A DNA stretch of 40,936 bases from Rhodopirellula sp. GTDB lineage: Bacteria; Planctomycetota; Planctomycetia; Pirellulales; Thermoguttaceae. Every line of letters starts with the position of its first letter. Position 1 is the first letter of the stretch. Both the position numbers and the translations under genes were made by a program. Below the pieces are notes generated by a model. That model did no database searches. It was not told where the DNA came from and worked only from the letters and a program-made list of their open reading frames with translations. The stretch is taken from contig JAAYEH010000025.1 in assembly GCA_012728855.1 (NCBI GenBank), positions 1 to 40,936 on the forward strand, given 5' to 3'. Positions 16,099 to 24,205 of this stretch are shown piece after piece.

Positions 16099-19000
16099 TT
16101 ACCCCTTCAACTGCTGAATGCGTTGTTTGGCCAGTGGGGCCTTGTCGCTCTCGGGAAACTTGTCGATCAGTTCCTGGTATTGTTTCACTGCCTGTTCGGT
16201 TTTTTTGAGCACCTCGAAACAGCGGCCGGCTTCATAGGCGGCCATCGCCTGCCACTTCGGATAGCTGTAGCCGTAGGCGACTTTGAAGAAGCTCGATATG
16301 GCGGCGGCATGGTCCTTGTTCTCGAATTGGATTTCGCCAATCATGAATTGTGCCCGCGCGGCGACCTCGGCATTGGTCTTGCCGATCACCTGGGCGTAGA
16401 GGCCTGCCGCCTTTTCCGTATGGCCGCGGTTTTGCTCGGCCCACCCTTGCTCGTAGAGCGCCTCGGGGACGAACGAGGATTGGGGGAATTGCGCCGGAAT
16501 CCTGGAAAGCAGTTCCGCGCTGCGATCCCACTGGGCGAGTTTGCCGGCGGCTTGCCCGGCGTGGAGCAAGGAGAGAACGCGATAATCCTCGCTGGGCAAT
16601 TCGCCGAGTTGCTCATAAGCTTTGATGGCCTCGGCGTATTTCTCTTGCTCGAAGAAGCACTCCGCTTCCATGAAGGCAGCCTCTTCCGCCAGTTCGCCCT
16701 TCGGATAGGTGGCGAGTTGGTAGCGGAAGGCTTTCTGGGCGTCGTCCGCATCCTTCATGTGATAGAATGTCCAGCCATACTTATAGGCGGCCTTCTCGCC
16801 GAGTTCCGTTCCTTGCGCCTTGATCATGGCCGCATAGTAGGCTTTGCCGGCCCGTGTGTAGTCCTTGGCCTCGTAGGCGAATTGGCCGACGTTGTGGAGG
16901 GCCTCGGCAGCCAGCGGACTTTCGGGATGCCGCTGGGCAAGCTGGTCGAATGCGTCGGCGGCTTCCGCCTCTTTGTCCGCCAGCTTCAGCGCCCAGGCCA
17001 ACTGGTAGAGGGCCTTGTCAGCGGCGCTGTAATCAGGCGTCAGCTCCAAGAGGGTGCGGAAGGCGGTCGCGGCGGCGGCGTATTGTTTCAACTCCGTCTG
17101 GCACAAGCCGATGAGGAACTGGGCGTTTGCCTTTTCTTCCGCGGCGGGATCGGCGGCGAGCGTCGCCTGCAAATCTTCAATCGCCTCGGCATATTTTCCC
17201 AATTGCTGCCGCGCCATTCCACGGGCGTAGCGGGCGCGAGCCACCAATTCATGTTGCGGGTATTTCTGGAGCATTTGGGACAGGGTTTGCTCCGCGGCGG
17301 CGGCGTCCGTCCGGCTCAGTTGCGAACAACCCAACTCATGGAGAGCAAAAGGGACGAGCGGGCTTTGCGGCCATTTCTGAACGACTTCGCCATACTCGGC
17401 GGCGGCGGTGGCGAAGTCGCCGCCGAGGTAGGCATATTCGCCCAGACGATAGTGGGCCTTGTCCAGCAGCGCGCTATCCGGGAATTCGGCGGCAATACGC
17501 CGGACCGTCGCCGCGGCGCGGGGCAAGTCGCCTTGTTGCCGCCAGGCATGGCCGAGGGCCAACAAGGTGGCGTCGGCCTGCCGCCACTTCGGCTGGGCGG
17601 CCAGCGAGGCTTCCAGCATCTTGGCAGCCGGCTCCGGCTGATTCAGTTCGAGCAGGCTGCTGCCGACGAGGAACCTCGCTTCAGCCAACAAGTCGGGATC
17701 GCGGAGTTGACCGAGCAACGGTTGCAGGGTATCGACGGCCTCGCGGTGCTTCTTCTGAATCTGGAGAATAAGCCCCTGGCGAACCTTCCAGAGCGGCGAT
17801 TCCGGGTGGTCGGGATACTGCTGCAGCAGTTGGGCATATAGTTTTTGGGCTGGATCGATGCGGTTGAGCAGCAGATTGCTTTCGGCCGCCACGTGGATCA
17901 CGTCGGGCAGCAGCGCGTGCTCGGGAAACGACTGCTGGAAGGCGGGGACGTACTTCAGCGCGTCTTCGTACCGACCCATCTCGCGAGCGGCGAAACCGGC
18001 CATGTAGAGAGCCTGGGGAGCGAGCGAGGATTTCGGATATTCCACCGCCAACTGGGCGTAGAGCGCGATCGAATCGTTCCTGCGCTGAGAGATCTCGTAG
18101 GTGGCGTCGGCCTGATCCAACAGTAACTGGGGCCGCTGAGGGCTTTCGGCGGCCGTGGGCAGGACTTTCTCGACGACGGCCAGGGCCTCGGCCGGTTTCT
18201 GTTGCTTGAGCCAACTTTGGGCGAGCCAGTGGGCGGCCTCGGCGGCAGCGGGACCGCCGCCCTGTACGACGCGATCGAGCAACGGCCGGGCCGCGTCGAA
18301 ATTGCCGGCCAAGTAGTACGAGGTGCCTCCGGCCAGGTTGGCCTCGGCAACATGTTTGGATTGAGGGAATTTCTCGGCGATACTGGTATAAACGGCGGCG
18401 GCTTCCGCATAGTGCTTCAAACGCGAAAGGCAGTCGGCCTGCCGAACCAGGGCGAGATCGGCCATGGGAAAGGCTGGATCCGCGGCGAGCGCCGCGAACC
18501 GCTTGGCGGCCTCGGCATAGTCATCTTGGGCGAGCGACGCTTCCGCCCGGCGCATTCGTACCTCGCCGGCCAAGGCGTGCGTGGGGAACCTGGCAAGAAA
18601 ATCCTCGTAGGTCTTCGCCGCTGCTACGGCCTGAGCGGTCTCTTCCTGGGCCACTCCCAGCGCGTAGAGGGCGTCGGCAACGAGCTTGTGATCGGGATGG
18701 CCGGCCACGAGGCGGGCATAGAAGGCGGCGGCATCCTCCTTCTTGCCCTCCAGGTAGCTGCACTCGCCGCGATAGTAGAGCGCGTCGGGGACGTACTTGC
18801 TCTGGGGGAATTTGGCGATGAGGCTGTCGAAGGATTGGGCGGCCGAGGGGAGCAGCTTCGCACTGCCAGCGCGGGCCTGGCCGAATTGCGCGGCGCCGAG
18901 GTAAAGCCAAGCCGCATCGAGGGCTTCGAAATCGGCGGCTTTGGGGATCAAGGTTTCGAGCGTGGCCTGGGCTTTGTCCAGCTTGTTGTCCAAGTAGTAG

Positions 19001-19239
19001 CAGACACCAAGGTTGAATTGCGCCTTGGCAGCGCGCGGATCCGCCGGGAATTGTTCGAGAAACTTCCGCCACTCGGCTGCGGCGAGATCGTAGGACTCGA
19101 GATTCTGGAATCGAACCGCGACGGCGTACTGGCGGGTTGCCGGTTCGGACTGCTGCTGAGCTGGGGCCGCGGACGAAAAGAGCGACGCCAGAATCGCAAC
19201 GGCCAGAAGACGCCGAAGGCCCGAGCGATCAAGCTTCAT
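16099..19239 (-). CDS. Secreted tetratricopeptide-repeat protein, first gene of the exbBD operon
   Basis: A 1,046-residue periplasmic TPR protein. An ATG five codons further upstream exists, but GGAG eight bases before the ATG at 19239 fits better. The signal peptide MKLDRSGLRRLLAVAILASL ends near APAQQQ. Almost the whole mature protein consists of TPR units with the W-LG-Y-A-P pattern (for example ALYYRGECSYLEGKKEDAAAFY and AHYRLGEYAYLGGDFATAAAEY), probably more than 20 copies, forming a long superhelix for protein contacts. In Proteobacteria the tol cluster also contains a periplasmic TPR protein (CpoB/YbgF), so a scaffold or regulatory role with the ExbBD pair is plausible. It ends five bases before the exbB GTG. 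Confidence 0.9.
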   Translation of the reverse strand: MKLDRSGLRRLLAVAILASLFSSAAPAQQQSEPATRQYAVAVRFQNLESYDLAAAEWRKFLEQFPADPRAAKAQFNLGVCYYLDNKLDKAQATLETLIPKAADFEALDAAWLYLGAAQFGQARAGSAKLLPSAAQSFDSLIAKFPQSKYVPDALYYRGECSYLEGKKEDAAAFYARLVAGHPDHKLVADALYALGVAQEETAQAVAAAKTYEDFLARFPTHALAGEVRMRRAEASLAQDDYAEAAKRFAALAADPAFPMADLALVRQADCLSRLKHYAEAAAVYTSIAEKFPQSKHVAEANLAGGTSYYLAGNFDAARPLLDRVVQGGGPAAAEAAHWLAQSWLKQQKPAEALAVVEKVLPTAAESPQRPQLLLDQADATYEISQRRNDSIALYAQLAVEYPKSSLAPQALYMAGFAAREMGRYEDALKYVPAFQQSFPEHALLPDVIHVAAESNLLLNRIDPAQKLYAQLLQQYPDHPESPLWKVRQGLILQIQKKHREAVDTLQPLLGQLRDPDLLAEARFLVGSSLLELNQPEPAAKMLEASLAAQPKWRQADATLLALGHAWRQQGDLPRAAATVRRIAAEFPDSALLDKAHYRLGEYAYLGGDFATAAAEYGEVVQKWPQSPLVPFALHELGCSQLSRTDAAAAEQTLSQMLQKYPQHELVARARYARGMARQQLGKYAEAIEDLQATLAADPAAEEKANAQFLIGLCQTELKQYAAAATAFRTLLELTPDYSAADKALYQLAWALKLADKEAEAADAFDQLAQRHPESPLAAEALHNVGQFAYEAKDYTRAGKAYYAAMIKAQGTELGEKAAYKYGWTFYHMKDADDAQKAFRYQLATYPKGELAEEAAFMEAECFFEQEKYAEAIKAYEQLGELPSEDYRVLSLLHAGQAAGKLAQWDRSAELLSRIPAQFPQSSFVPEALYEQGWAEQNRGHTEKAAGLYAQVIGKTNAEVAARAQFMIGEIQFENKDHAAAISSFFKVAYGYSYPKWQAMAAYEAGRCFEVLKKTEQAVKQYQELIDKFPESDKAPLAKQRIQQLKG

Positions 19240-19282
19240 CGTAAATCTCCGCATATATCTCGACGAAAGAACTCAACATTCC

Positions 19283-19382
19283 GGCATGGTTCAAAAACGG
19301 GGACGGGCACCTCGCCAGGACATGTTTTCTGCGAGTAGAGGGCTGTTTGGCTCGGAGCCAGTCCCCGTTTCTAAACCATGCC
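19283..19382. repeat. Long imperfect inverted repeat, family B
   Basis: Arms at 19283-19316 and 19349-19382 (34 bases each) pair with six mismatches. The outer part reads GGCATGGTTCAAAAACGGGG on the left and the complement of GGCATGGTTTAGAAACGGGG on the right, with a 32-base centre. The sequence differs from the family A palindromes at 1851 and 32495. It looks like a miniature inverted-repeat or REP-type element. Only one copy is in this window. Confidence 0.8.
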
Positions 19383-19656
19383 GACATTCTATGTGTATCA
19401 TAGCAAAGGCGACGAGCCCACGGACCACTGCCGACGAAGCGGGCGTGCGCCGGATCGGCAGTTGCGGCAGAATAGGATGCCGAGTTTTTCGACGACCCCG
19501 CTTTTTCGACAACGGCAAGAGGATGGGTCGTCGCTTGGTAGTGCTTGAGGGTTAAGCACTTACGCAAACGGACCGATGCATAAGTGGGTACAGTTCTGCG
19601 GAGGGGTGTCTAGAAAATGCGCCGCACGCCGTTCCGACTCGGGGTAGCGGGGTTTC

Positions 19657-19692
19657 CATCAGCCCGGCTGCTGGGAAGCAGCCGGGCTGATG
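19657..19692 (-). terminator. Perfect 15-bp hairpin downstream of the PPC-domain gene
   Basis: Arms at 19657-19671 and 19678-19692 pair perfectly (CATCAGCCCGGCTGC against its complement) around the loop TGGGAA. It begins 26 bases past the stop codon of the PPC-domain gene on the minus strand. There is no strong U-run after it, so it could be a weak terminator, an mRNA-stabilising 3' stem or a REP unit. Confidence 0.55.
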
Positions 19693-19717
19693 TGCGGGCG
19701 TCTGCTTTCGATGCCGA

Positions 19718-22006
19718 TCATTTCCGCGGGGCTTTTCCGACCACCTCAAACGGTACGGCCGGAATGAGGCCGTAGGACTGGCGGACCGGCTGCGGCGAAG
19801 GCTGTTCCTTGGTGGCGGCGGGCTTCGTTTCGCGGTAGCACGTGAAGAGGAGATTGCCGCGGAGACCCGGCTTGACCTTTTCGGCGTCGACCTCGATCGT
19901 GGCAATCAGGCCGCGGCCCTCGGGAACGACCTTCTCGACCTTGACGCCATCGGGCGGCTCGATCAATTCGAGGCCGAGTTCGGCGGGCGAAGCGGTCTTA
20001 TTGGCCAGCAGAACGGGAACATTGTTCTTTTCGCCCAGTTTGAGTTTGAGGGGCGGGCCCTTGGAGAATTCGACGGGAGCCTTAGCACCACGCTTGCCGC
20101 TGACCACCACCGTCCAGTTCTCGGCGGTAACAAGCTGATACCAAATGAAGGCTTGCATCATGTTCTCGGCGGGAATGACCGGCCGGGTCATGCGGAGCTT
20201 TTGGCCGTGCCCGCCGACCGCCTGACCGTCCATCTCCAGGTGAATCGGTTCGGGATCGACGTTTTCCGGGATCGTCAGCGTGAGCCCAATCTTGTCGGCG
20301 CCGCTGGGGATGATGGCGCCGTCCAGTTGGAAACCGTCGGGCGGATTGACGAGTGAGAGCTGGATGTCGTCGTTGAAGTCGTCTCTTCGCAGGGCGTAGG
20401 CGGTGATGGGCACCACCTGTCCGGGACGTGCCTTGATGGTCGAGGGAACGACGCGAAGATCGAAATCGGGTCGGGGGGGGCGGACGTAGAGGCGATAGAT
20501 AAAGTCTTGGCCGCCCTTGCGTTGCGCTTCGTTGAGGTGCAGATAATAGGTTCCGGAGCCGGGCAAGGTCACCTCCAGCCGCGGGTCGGCATGGTGGGTG
20601 ATCAAGGGGTAAGCCTTATCGACAAAGTCGTCGTTAAAGCCAACCTCCTTGCCGTCGGCGTCGGTAATGGCCAGCGAGGCGTCGACCGGAGAACCGCCGC
20701 GACGGGCGAAGACCTCGGCAACCACTTTGCCATAGCCGTTGAAGCGGAAGACCTCGCGATCGTCCGGCTGATCAATACGGCCGTTGACGATCACCGGCAG
20801 GGTGATCTCCTGCGCCGTTTCCGGCTTGTCGTTGGGCTCCTGATCGAGCATTTCGTTGATCATGTCGATTCGCAACGGGAAGTCGATCGAGAGCTTATCG
20901 GCCTGGGGTATCGAATACCAGCGGACCGGGCGGTTGCGGTCGACGACGGCACGGACATTGAGTTCCTTTCCGGCGAGGTTCCATCCCTGCAACTCGACGG
21001 CCACTTCCGTGCCGGCGCGGGCTCCGAGAGGGAAAATGCCGGTGACAAAGGGCAGTTCTCCAATCGTAATGCGATAGACGAAGTCCTCGCGTCCGCGGTA
21101 AATGGAGTCGCGAATCTCGACGACGTAGTTGCCGTCCTCCGGGATCTCGTAGTAGATAACGGGATCCTGGCGATAATAGAAGGCGCCGGCATAAGCCAAC
21201 TCGGCGCCATCGGCATCGTAGAGAGCGAGCACGCCCTGAAACCAGCCCGGCACCGCGTCGGCCAGATACGGCATGACCTCGCGCACCGCGGCGTCGAGGA
21301 TCAGTCGCATTCCCTTGCGGGCGGTGAAGGAGAAGCGGTCGACGTCTCCGGGCATGATCTGGCCGTTGACGACGACGGGTATGGTCGAGCCGATCACCGG
21401 ATCGGGTTCCAATTCGTTCGGTTCGGTTTCACGGCACTCGGGCCAGCGATTGACGTGGAACCAGACGGGATTGGACATGGCGTCGGCGTTGATCACGCGG
21501 AGTTCGCGTTTTCCCGGCTCCGCGTTGGGATCGACGGTGAACTTGACGGTGAGTTCTTCGGCGATCTGATCGTTGGGCTGCCGCTTGGGATCGGCATCGC
21601 GCTTGCGATAAATCTCCAGTTCTTTGAGATCGTTTTCGGTGACGCCAGCCTCCTTGTAGACCATTTCGTCGGTGATCGGTTCGGTCTTGCCCTTCTTCTT
21701 CGCCTCTTCCTCCATCCTCTCACGGGTAAAGCGGATTTTCAGCCCGAGGCCGACCGCTTGCCCTTGCGTGAAGGGGCGATACCACTTGACGATTTCGGCC
21801 TTCACGCCTTCGCCCGAAACGTAGACTTCGCTGACGTCCTTGATGTACTGGCCGCCGATGACGGCTTCGAAGTAGTTGCCCTGCTGGCCGCCGGCCGGAT
21901 AGCAATAGCCGATGTGCGGATCCCTCGCTCCCTGAGCGTAAAGGCAAGGGTTGATCGCCAGGAGGATCGCGAGGGCGAGAAATGCTTGCCGTGCGAATCG
22001 GTTCAT
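19718..22006 (-). CDS. Secreted protein with pre-peptidase C-terminal (PPC)-like domains
   Basis: A 762-residue exported protein of unknown function. The signal peptide (residues 1-25) ends CLYAQG. The mature part is all beta. Residues about 190-335 and 390-510 each begin with an EPN motif (RETEPNELEP and DQEPNDKPETA) and continue with a VxGxIxxxxDxDxFxF-type pattern and a GxYxLxI-type ending, as in PPC domains. The C-terminal part has Ig-like strands (PPLKLKLGEKNNVPVLL). GGAG precedes the ATG by about seven bases. It is the last of three co-directional genes after the DUF1549/1553 and DUF1501 genes, a common planctomycete grouping. It may bind polymers or assist secreted partners; no catalytic motif is seen. 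Confidence 0.85.
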   Translation of the reverse strand: MNRFARQAFLALAILLAINPCLYAQGARDPHIGYCYPAGGQQGNYFEAVIGGQYIKDVSEVYVSGEGVKAEIVKWYRPFTQGQAVGLGLKIRFTRERMEEEAKKKGKTEPITDEMVYKEAGVTENDLKELEIYRKRDADPKRQPNDQIAEELTVKFTVDPNAEPGKRELRVINADAMSNPVWFHVNRWPECRETEPNELEPDPVIGSTIPVVVNGQIMPGDVDRFSFTARKGMRLILDAAVREVMPYLADAVPGWFQGVLALYDADGAELAYAGAFYYRQDPVIYYEIPEDGNYVVEIRDSIYRGREDFVYRITIGELPFVTGIFPLGARAGTEVAVELQGWNLAGKELNVRAVVDRNRPVRWYSIPQADKLSIDFPLRIDMINEMLDQEPNDKPETAQEITLPVIVNGRIDQPDDREVFRFNGYGKVVAEVFARRGGSPVDASLAITDADGKEVGFNDDFVDKAYPLITHHADPRLEVTLPGSGTYYLHLNEAQRKGGQDFIYRLYVRPPRPDFDLRVVPSTIKARPGQVVPITAYALRRDDFNDDIQLSLVNPPDGFQLDGAIIPSGADKIGLTLTIPENVDPEPIHLEMDGQAVGGHGQKLRMTRPVIPAENMMQAFIWYQLVTAENWTVVVSGKRGAKAPVEFSKGPPLKLKLGEKNNVPVLLANKTASPAELGLELIEPPDGVKVEKVVPEGRGLIATIEVDAEKVKPGLRGNLLFTCYRETKPAATKEQPSPQPVRQSYGLIPAVPFEVVGKAPRK

Positions 22007-22121
22007 GGTGCGCTCCGCAATGGACGAAAGAAGTCATTGAAAGGAACCGTCCGGCTTTCACCGAAGCGAAAACCGGGACGGTTCTCGACTGATTTTGCCG
22101 CCAGTACGCGACCCGGGGGGA

Positions 22122-23543
22122 TTATACGAGTTCCTTGACGCGTCCGCCCGACTTGACGTCTTCGTCGGGGCCGGGCGTGGCGCGGATGACCTCACCCATG
22201 GGATGAGGCAGATTGCCGTCCGGATCGATGCCGAGCAATTCGTACATCGTTCCGATGAGATCCCAAGGATAGACAGGCCGATCCTTGACCGTCTCGCCTT
22301 TGGCGTCGGAAGAGCCGAGCACCAGCCCGCCCTTGAACCCGCCGCCCGCGACCACATGGGAAAAAACGGGGCCGAAATGATGGCGTCCGCCGTTCCAGGG
22401 CGAACTCCAATCGACTTTGGGAGTACGGCCGAACTCGCCGCCGATCCAGACGATCGTGCTGTCCAGCAGTCCCCTGTCGGCCAAGTCGGAAATGAGGCTC
22501 GCCACGCCGTTGTCGAAGTTCGGCAAAAGCCGTCGCATGGACGGAAAATGATCCTTGTGCGTGTCCCAGACGAACTGGTTGACGGTGACGTACTTCACTC
22601 CCTGCTCGATGAGCCGGCGCGCGACGAGGCAGGACTGCCCGAATGTGTTGCGACCGTAGCGCTGGCGGAGTTCATCCTTTTCCTGATTCAAGTCGAAGAC
22701 CTTGCCGGCATCGCCGAGGATCAGATCGTAGGCCTGATTCTCGGCGCTCTTGGCCGCGGCCAACTCGGAATCGTTTTTGGCGAAATGCCCCAAAGTATTG
22801 AGCCTGTTGAGCATTTCGCGACGCTGCTGCTGTTGTTCGTCGGACATGCTCGGATCGACGATCCCTTCGACGGCGAACTTGCCGGCGTTGGGATCGCCGC
22901 CGGTGGCGAAGGGCTTGTAGCGGATGCCGAGGAAGCCGGCTTCCGAAAAGCGGCCTTGAGGCTGCGTGAGAACGATATAGGGCGGAATCAGCCCCTCTTT
23001 TCCTTCTTCGAAGCCCTTGAAGGCGGTAACGACGGCGCCGACGGCCGGGTAGGCGTGGCGGCTGCCGGGCATACGGCCGGTCTGGACCATGTAGGCGGCG
23101 GTCTCGTGACCGTTCACTCCGTGGGTCATACTGCGAATGATCGAATACTTGTCGGCGATCTTGGCCAACTCGGGGAGCGAAGTGCCGACGCGGATCCCCT
23201 TGACGTTCGTCTCCAGCGCGCCGGTCAACGGTCCGGTGTATTCGCCGCCGGCGTCCGGTTTGGGATCGAATGTGTCGGTGTGGGTGGGGCCGCCGGAAAG
23301 CCAGATTTGAATGACCGCTTTGGCCTTGGCCGGTTTGGCGCCTCCGGCGCCGTCTTTCGGTTTCGCCGCCGGGTCGGCGGGGGCGGGGGCGGCCGTGTCG
23401 CCAAAACACAACCGCTGGGCCAACATCATACTTGCCGCGCCGATGGCCCCGTATTGCAGAGCGCCGCGGCGGGAAATCAGTTGATCACTCTCATCGGCCG
23501 GCATGGCGCTCGATTCGGGATAGTACGGACGTTTTGCAGACAT
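22122..23543 (-). CDS. DUF1501 protein, Tat-type leader
   Basis: A 473-residue DUF1501 protein, a family related to the alkaline phosphatase/sulfatase fold and very abundant in planctomycetes. Its biochemical role is not established. A twin-arginine motif (SRRGALQYGAIGAAS, R25-R26) and a hydrophobic stretch indicate Tat export of a folded protein. Conserved segments include IWLSGGPTHTDTFDPKP, SMTHGVNGHETAAYMVQTG, and WIGGEFGRTPKVD with GGRHHFGPVFSHVVAGGG. AGGAGAGG five bases upstream of the ATG supports the start. It lies 52 bases downstream of the DUF1549/DUF1553 gene; the two families normally occur as a pair and probably act together in the envelope. Confidence 0.92.
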   Translation of the reverse strand: MSAKRPYYPESSAMPADESDQLISRRGALQYGAIGAASMMLAQRLCFGDTAAPAPADPAAKPKDGAGGAKPAKAKAVIQIWLSGGPTHTDTFDPKPDAGGEYTGPLTGALETNVKGIRVGTSLPELAKIADKYSIIRSMTHGVNGHETAAYMVQTGRMPGSRHAYPAVGAVVTAFKGFEEGKEGLIPPYIVLTQPQGRFSEAGFLGIRYKPFATGGDPNAGKFAVEGIVDPSMSDEQQQQRREMLNRLNTLGHFAKNDSELAAAKSAENQAYDLILGDAGKVFDLNQEKDELRQRYGRNTFGQSCLVARRLIEQGVKYVTVNQFVWDTHKDHFPSMRRLLPNFDNGVASLISDLADRGLLDSTIVWIGGEFGRTPKVDWSSPWNGGRHHFGPVFSHVVAGGGFKGGLVLGSSDAKGETVKDRPVYPWDLIGTMYELLGIDPDGNLPHPMGEVIRATPGPDEDVKSGGRVKELV

Positions 23544-23595
23544 GTTACCTCTCCTGTCTCCGGCGGATCGGAACTGGTCCGCCGAGTCTCTGCCT

Positions 23596-24205
23596 TTAAT
23601 GTCGAAAAAGAAACTCTTCGCTATTGACCAACGCCCAGGCGACGTTTTGCGCCCCCCAACGCGAACTGCACTGATCGTAGATCTCGTTCCATTCCTCTTC
23701 GGTGGGCAAGCGGGAGAGGATGGCGAGATAGAGCGTATCCGCCGTCTGACGCCCAGTGGTCGACTCGATCACCTCTTGAAGCTTGGGGCCTTTGGTGATC
23801 TTGTCGCGGATGTGCGTGGAATTGAGCAGGTGCAGTCTTTGGTTGGCTGTGATGCGGTTGTTGCGTTCGGATTCCAGGCCCGAGTCGCGCGAGGGACGCC
23901 CGAACATCTCCAGGAACGCGCTGGTGATGCTGCCGTCCGGCAGTTGGATGGTGCGACGAATCTCGGGGACAAACGTATAGGGCTCGGGAATAATGCTGGA
24001 GTAGCTTTCTGTGGTACCGGTGATCTGGCAGATCGCGTCGATGAGCACCTCGGCATCGAGTCGCCGCATGGTGTAGAAGGCGAAGTTGTCGGCGCTGGCC
24101 GGATTATCGCTTTGCGGTATGAAAGAAAACTGATAGGTCTTGGAGTTGAGAATCAAGCGATAGATATGCTTCAAATCGTACTTGCTTTTGACCAACTCGT
24201 CCGCC
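23596..24205 (-). pseudogene. DUF1553 C-terminal part, out of frame with its 5' half
   Basis: This frame encodes the missing end of the DUF1549/DUF1553 protein: ADELVKSKYDLKHIYRLILN, YTMRRLDAEVLIDAICQITG, FGRPSRDSGLESERNNRITANQ split over the conserved region, and the terminal LPTEEEWNEIYDQC and ALVNSEEFLFRH. No start codon or ribosome site fits here. It joins the upstream frame exactly where CTGGCG would be expected and only CGGCG is present, so one base is missing between 24205 and 24206. With that base restored the product would be about 672 residues, a normal length for this family. Confidence 0.85.

Larger units (their letters stand above)
19240..19717. other. Intergenic region with two hairpin repeats
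   Basis: A 478-base gap upstream of the TPR-exbBD operon and downstream of the PPC-domain gene. No convincing gene is visible; the short frames lack domains and ribosome sites. It contains an imperfect long inverted repeat (19283-19382), a perfect 15-bp hairpin (19657-19692) and, at its left end, the GGAG site of the TPR gene. No good -35/-10 pair for the operon was found by eye. Confidence 0.5.

Noticed and set aside
16099..17841. Plus-strand 636-codon frame over the TPR and exbB genes
   Set aside because: It is antisense to a regular TPR array; the repeat periodicity explains its openness.
19229..19567. 112-codon minus-strand frame between the PPC and TPR genes
   Set aside because: It runs through the family B inverted repeat and overlaps the TPR start. 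No domain or ribosome site supports it.
20507..23627. Two plus-strand frames of more than 500 codons opposite the PPC and DUF1501 genes
   Set aside because: Both are antisense shadows. The minus-strand genes have signals, Shine-Dalgarno sites and family motifs.
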